NCBI GenBank assembly: GCA_026545765.1
Contig: CM048840.1
Coordinates: 24,432,765-24,496,764 of the forward strand
Length of the DNA: 64,000 bases
Direction: 5' to 3'
Origin: Plantago major
Lineage: Eukaryota; Streptophyta; Magnoliopsida; Lamiales; Plantaginaceae
A program made the position numbers and the translations under genes. The notes under the pieces were generated by a model. It was not told the origin of the DNA. It made no database searches and saw only the letters and a program-made list of their open reading frames with translations. Shown here in pieces: positions 60,368 through 64,000 of the stretch; within the stretch, counting starts at the first letter, position 1; each line of letters opens with the position of its first letter.

Positions 60368-63100
60368 TCCTGTACGAGTTTACTGAGTCTAACAGTCTCA
60401 ACAAGATTTCACTTTTACAATGTCCCTTTAGAAAGCTATGGACTAAGAGTACTACTTACCTTACTGAACTAATAGACATGTTTGTTGCTCATCAAAATTT
60501 AGGAACTTAATCTAATACATACTGCCCTGAAACACAGAGATCCATTTGTCTGTCTGTATTATCAATAAGCAGCTGCAATTCTATATTCTTTTGATGTGGA
60601 ATAAATGATTAAACCATTATGTACCTATAGGTTTTATTGAGTGACTTGGACAGGTTTGTTGGTTTGAGCTGAATATGTGTAAAGCATTTATAGTTTCTTT
60701 AAAGATCAATCTCCAATTTAGTGGGCTGATAATTATTGACAATTGGCCAGGCTAGACTAGTAGACTGAGAAAAGTTCATGTTGAGCTGGAGCCAGACTTG
60801 AGGCCAAATAAACAAAAACTTGAATTTTGAATTTTATCTTAGTGTAGATGAAGTCGATTGTTAACTTGACAACCAAATCCTAAAATTTTGGTCACTCTGG
60901 ATCATGAGCTTAATTTTGCAAAACCAGCAGATATAAATTTTAAAATTTTCTATCATTAATGTTTTCTTGAAGGATTTATACTTTGGCCAAAACTTGATCT
61001 GTGTTAAAGTCAGCTGAAACAATAGCGCAAGTAAACCATATCATGTTACTCTTCAGAAAATCCAATTTTTTAAAGATTGGCAACCTTCATTTTATTTGTT
61101 TCAGATTTTGAGAAGGGCCTTTATTGATGTGATGTTGAAGCCCTCATAGGCTACATCAGCTCTGGTATCTTAAGGCAAGTGGTTCTGGAATCTAGATGTT
61201 TCTCTATCAGTTTATAGTTTATGTTTGTGAAATAAATAATGTTGGTCAAGTATTTAAAATTGCTAATTTGTATATGATTTTCAGCATTATAAGAAACTTT
61301 TTTAATTTACCGTGAAATGAACCATGAAGAAAAAATTTCTTGCTCCATAGACAATTACTGAAATACTTCTTCAATTAACCCATCGCATGATTTTGAGATT
61401 TTTGGTGGAATGCATCTCCTAGGACCTAGGGTCATCCGTCTAGTTAGTCCCTTTCAGCTGAGTGTGTTACGGACCTAAATCTCTCTGCTCTATCAGAGTG
61501 TCTCACCCTTTTCGTGTCTAGTTGTCTAGTTGATCATCTTGAGATATTATGTAAAGCTAAATTCGTCACGGAGTTACTTCATTCATACTGAATTTGGCCC
61601 AACTCTTGATGCTTTCCGAGTTGCAGTGCTATTCTATGTTACTATGCAACTGATATTTTATCAGGAAGAGAGGAACAGCAGTGAGCTCATGCTGTGAGAG
61701 GCAAGCAGCTAGCTTGAATTGCCTGGCTCATAAACCGCGTCTTGTGGTCATGGTTTAAAAACTCAGATTCTTTTCAATGCCAAAACACTAGGAACATTTC
61801 TGGACTTAGACTGGTCATTGTTTGTGTCTTAAAACAGCAAGCAATTACTAATTCTCAAAAAAAAAAAAAAAGAAGCAATTACTATACAAAAGCGTGTGGG
61901 ATGGGTGATACGGTACGACTCATTTACTACACAGAACTTATGTAAAATCATATTGTGCAGATCTCATTGATTTATTTCATTTCATACAGTTAGAAACTTG
62001 AAATCCAGATTGCTGTATATTTGTATATTGGTGTGTATTATAATTGCAAGAGTAAGAGTAGCTGGCAGTTAGATTTTCCAATGTGTGAGTTGATGAGAAG
62101 TTGTCACTTTTGCATGACCATTACCTAATTGCCAAAATGAGGCCAACAGGTGAGCTATTCACTTTTCCCTTTGTTTTATTTCCTGTAGGTACATGGAAAG
62201 GTTGGATTTCACTCTCAAAGCTAGTCACTGTTATTGCAGACTCTGAGGCGGAGCTAATTATCGGGTGTTGAATTTCAAGCCAATCCCTCTCTTTATGACT
62301 TGCTTCTCTTTTGTAGGGTGTAATTTAGTGGGGGGTTTTCACATCTACAAGAAGTCCTTTTCAGCAGCATGATTTTCTTTTATGGTAATTATTGATAAGG
62401 CTGGGGTCTAGGCTGAGAGCATAACTACACTTGTTTCTGGAAAATGTGGACCATTTTACAAACTTGTCTTGTTTTCTTAACCTTGGGACCATTCTCTTGA
62501 AACGGAGCCCTAATTTCTTCCGTTGCTATTTGTTTATCGAAGCATTTTATGTGTCATTAAACAAGGCATCAGTTCCTTCTTCTGTACTATGTGGTCAGGA
62601 CGTGGGAACAATGGAGGGAGTTGACGAGGAATTGTCTAAATGGGTCATGGCTAATGTTCATGTGAAACTTCTGTATAACATCTTCAGCTCCAATTTTTTG
62701 TCTAATCTCCACTGGTCTTTTTTACTCGGATACAAAAACTGATCTTAGATGGTGCAGTGCAGATGGCTGAGGGAAAGATTCGATTCACAGTCGATTTCCA
62801 TGCAAAAGAGCATAAATGAGGGGGCTTTGTATGTAATGTAACCCGTCAAAGGTAAAATAATCGGAGGGCGACCAGCTGAGGATATGTAATTGCCTAGTTA
62901 AGATAATGCCCGTTCGTTCAAATTAAGTATACCAGGCTAGTATCACTTGTGAATCTAGGAAGAAAAAAGTTGAGCATCTTCTTATGTAGAGCTTAAAACA
63001 AAATGTAAACAATCTGTTATAGTCTATAAGTTATTGAATTTGCCGCCTTATGCCATAGTCCATACACGAGTAAACCATTAGAACACTAGTTCTATGTCCT
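60368..63100. other. Non-coding, no supported gene
   Basis: AT-rich. Short open frames here show no family features. It includes the third segment of the weak transcript candidate (62189-62246). Confidence 0.4.
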
Positions 63101-63149
63101 TTTTTTCTTGAGTCCCCCTATATATAGGAGAGTCCCGAAAGTCTCCTTA

Positions 63150-64000
63150 AAATGTTAAAACTAGACAATTATACCTTTTTTCTCGACTTGGTTTTTTATG
63201 GTTTTTCGCAGATCTTTTGACCCGGATTCATTAAAAACGGGTCAAGTATAAATAAGAAATTTACCATATTTCTAGACAATATAATGTAAAAACTAGAGAA
63301 TTTCTCGTATAAACTAGACAATATAATGTAAAAATTAGACAATATAATATAAATTTAATATCATGTAAAAACTAGAGAATTCCTTTCATAAACTAAACAA
63401 TATAGTGTAAAAACTAGACAATATAGACAATTATGTTTCACTGAGTAAATTTCTGGATAAGTAATAAAACTAGACAATTCATTTACAAAACTAGACAATT
63501 CAGTTACAAAACTAGACAATATCATCATCAGTTAAAAAACAATAATTTTTCTTCGATTGCTTTAGTTTCTTCAAAGCATTCTTCTTCAAATCATCCAATA
63601 CACCCTCTTCAAAATAATCATCAACAGAAGGTCTCTTAGATCCTTACAAGGAAAAGGAGTTCCTTGGAATAGCTCCATATGCTTTATCAGAAAAAACACC
63701 ACAATCAGAAGTTCCAAGTTTACCAGTCCAATCAAGCTTGACAATTTATACAAAAAATATAGAACATTTATACAAAAACTAGAGAATCCCTCTCATAAAC
63801 TAGACATATAATGTAAAAACTAGAGAATTTCTCTCATAAACTATACAATATAATGTAAAAACTAGAGAATTCCTCTCATAAACTGGACATATAATGTCAA
63901 AACTAGAGATTTCCTCTCATAAACTAGACAATATAATGTAAATTTAATATCATATAAAAACTAGATAATTTCTTTCATAAACTAAACAATATATTGTAAA
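63150..64000. repeat. AT-rich tandem array built on AAACTAGACAATATAATGTA
   Basis: Degenerate units of about 20-45 bp combine 'AAAACTAGAGAATTCCTCTC', 'ATAAACTAGACAATATAATG' and 'TAAATTTAATATCATGTAAA'. Two dense blocks (about 63220-63530 and 63730-64000) are separated by less repetitive sequence, and the array runs off the window. Satellite-like or part of a larger repeat; class not assigned. Confidence 0.75.

Larger units (their letters stand above)
56040..62246 (+). other. Candidate spliced transcript with small ORF (weak)
   Basis: A possible first exon (about 56040-56178) ends ATGGCT|GTGAGT. A 109-bp internal exon (57897-58005) has a good acceptor (TTTGCAG) and donor (CACAG|GTATGT). A third segment starts after TTCCTGTAG at 62189. 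Joining the second and third gives an open frame ending 'SSNLHR-YMERLDFTLKASHCYCRL' with the stop at 62244-62246, but the link to the first exon does not keep this frame. I recognise no family. It may be a long non-coding RNA, a leader, or chance splice-like sites. Confidence 0.25.

Noticed and set aside
62431-62742. 103-codon plus-strand frame
   Set aside because: No motif, no homologue recognised, composition like the surrounding non-coding DNA; more likely UTR or chance.

Overview
The window is nuclear DNA of a flowering plant, most probably a eudicot. It is AT-rich, has GT-AG introns and carries plant-type mobile elements (Ty3/gypsy, an L1-like LINE with a C-terminal RNase H, PIF/Harbinger, Stowaway). 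The dihydroflavonol reductase reads, from memory, closest to asterid (Lamiales-type) enzymes. The species cannot be fixed from sequence alone.

Five host genes can be modelled; where there are introns, every splice junction keeps the reading frame. (1) 4845-9155, minus: a 489-residue coiled-coil protein with a C-terminal membrane anchor, family not recognised. (2) 18202-18534, minus: a small single-exon plant protein. (3) 24769-26529, plus: dihydroflavonol 4-reductase (DFR), six exons, 391 residues, unbroken, with a TATA box and G-boxes upstream. (4) 26858-33135, minus: auxilin-like protein 1, eight exons, 1397 residues, J-domain at the C-terminus, tail-to-tail with DFR. (5) 50277-55151, minus: mitochondrial gamma carbonic anhydrase of the gamma-CA3 type, five exons, 253 residues, with two small transposons in or beside its introns. 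A weak candidate for a sixth, small spliced transcript starts near 56040 on the plus strand. The genes do not form a pathway: DFR belongs to flavonoid synthesis, auxilin to clathrin uncoating, gamma-CA to mitochondrial complex I.

Mobile DNA fills most of the rest. At the left edge (1-3573) is the 5' part of a minus-strand Ty3/gypsy element. A full-length L1-type LINE (10974-17086) has an 11-bp target duplication and poly(A) but decayed ORFs. A PIF/Harbinger element (19617-23469) has both terminal repeats and TAA target duplications but a decayed transposase. The largest item is a chimeric Ty3/gypsy element (34945-47739) inside a perfect 5-bp target duplication. It holds a third, inverted LTR, two 1.1-kb inverted arms, a duplicated 1.64-kb promoter-like block and a long extra ORF of the 'putative gypsy type transposon' kind. 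It has lost its integrase region and is broken.

The 55-64 kb stretch is mostly non-coding, with a GC-rich hAT-like relic, a possible solo LTR, microsatellites and an AT-rich tandem array running off the right edge. I found no rRNA, tRNA or CRISPR feature.
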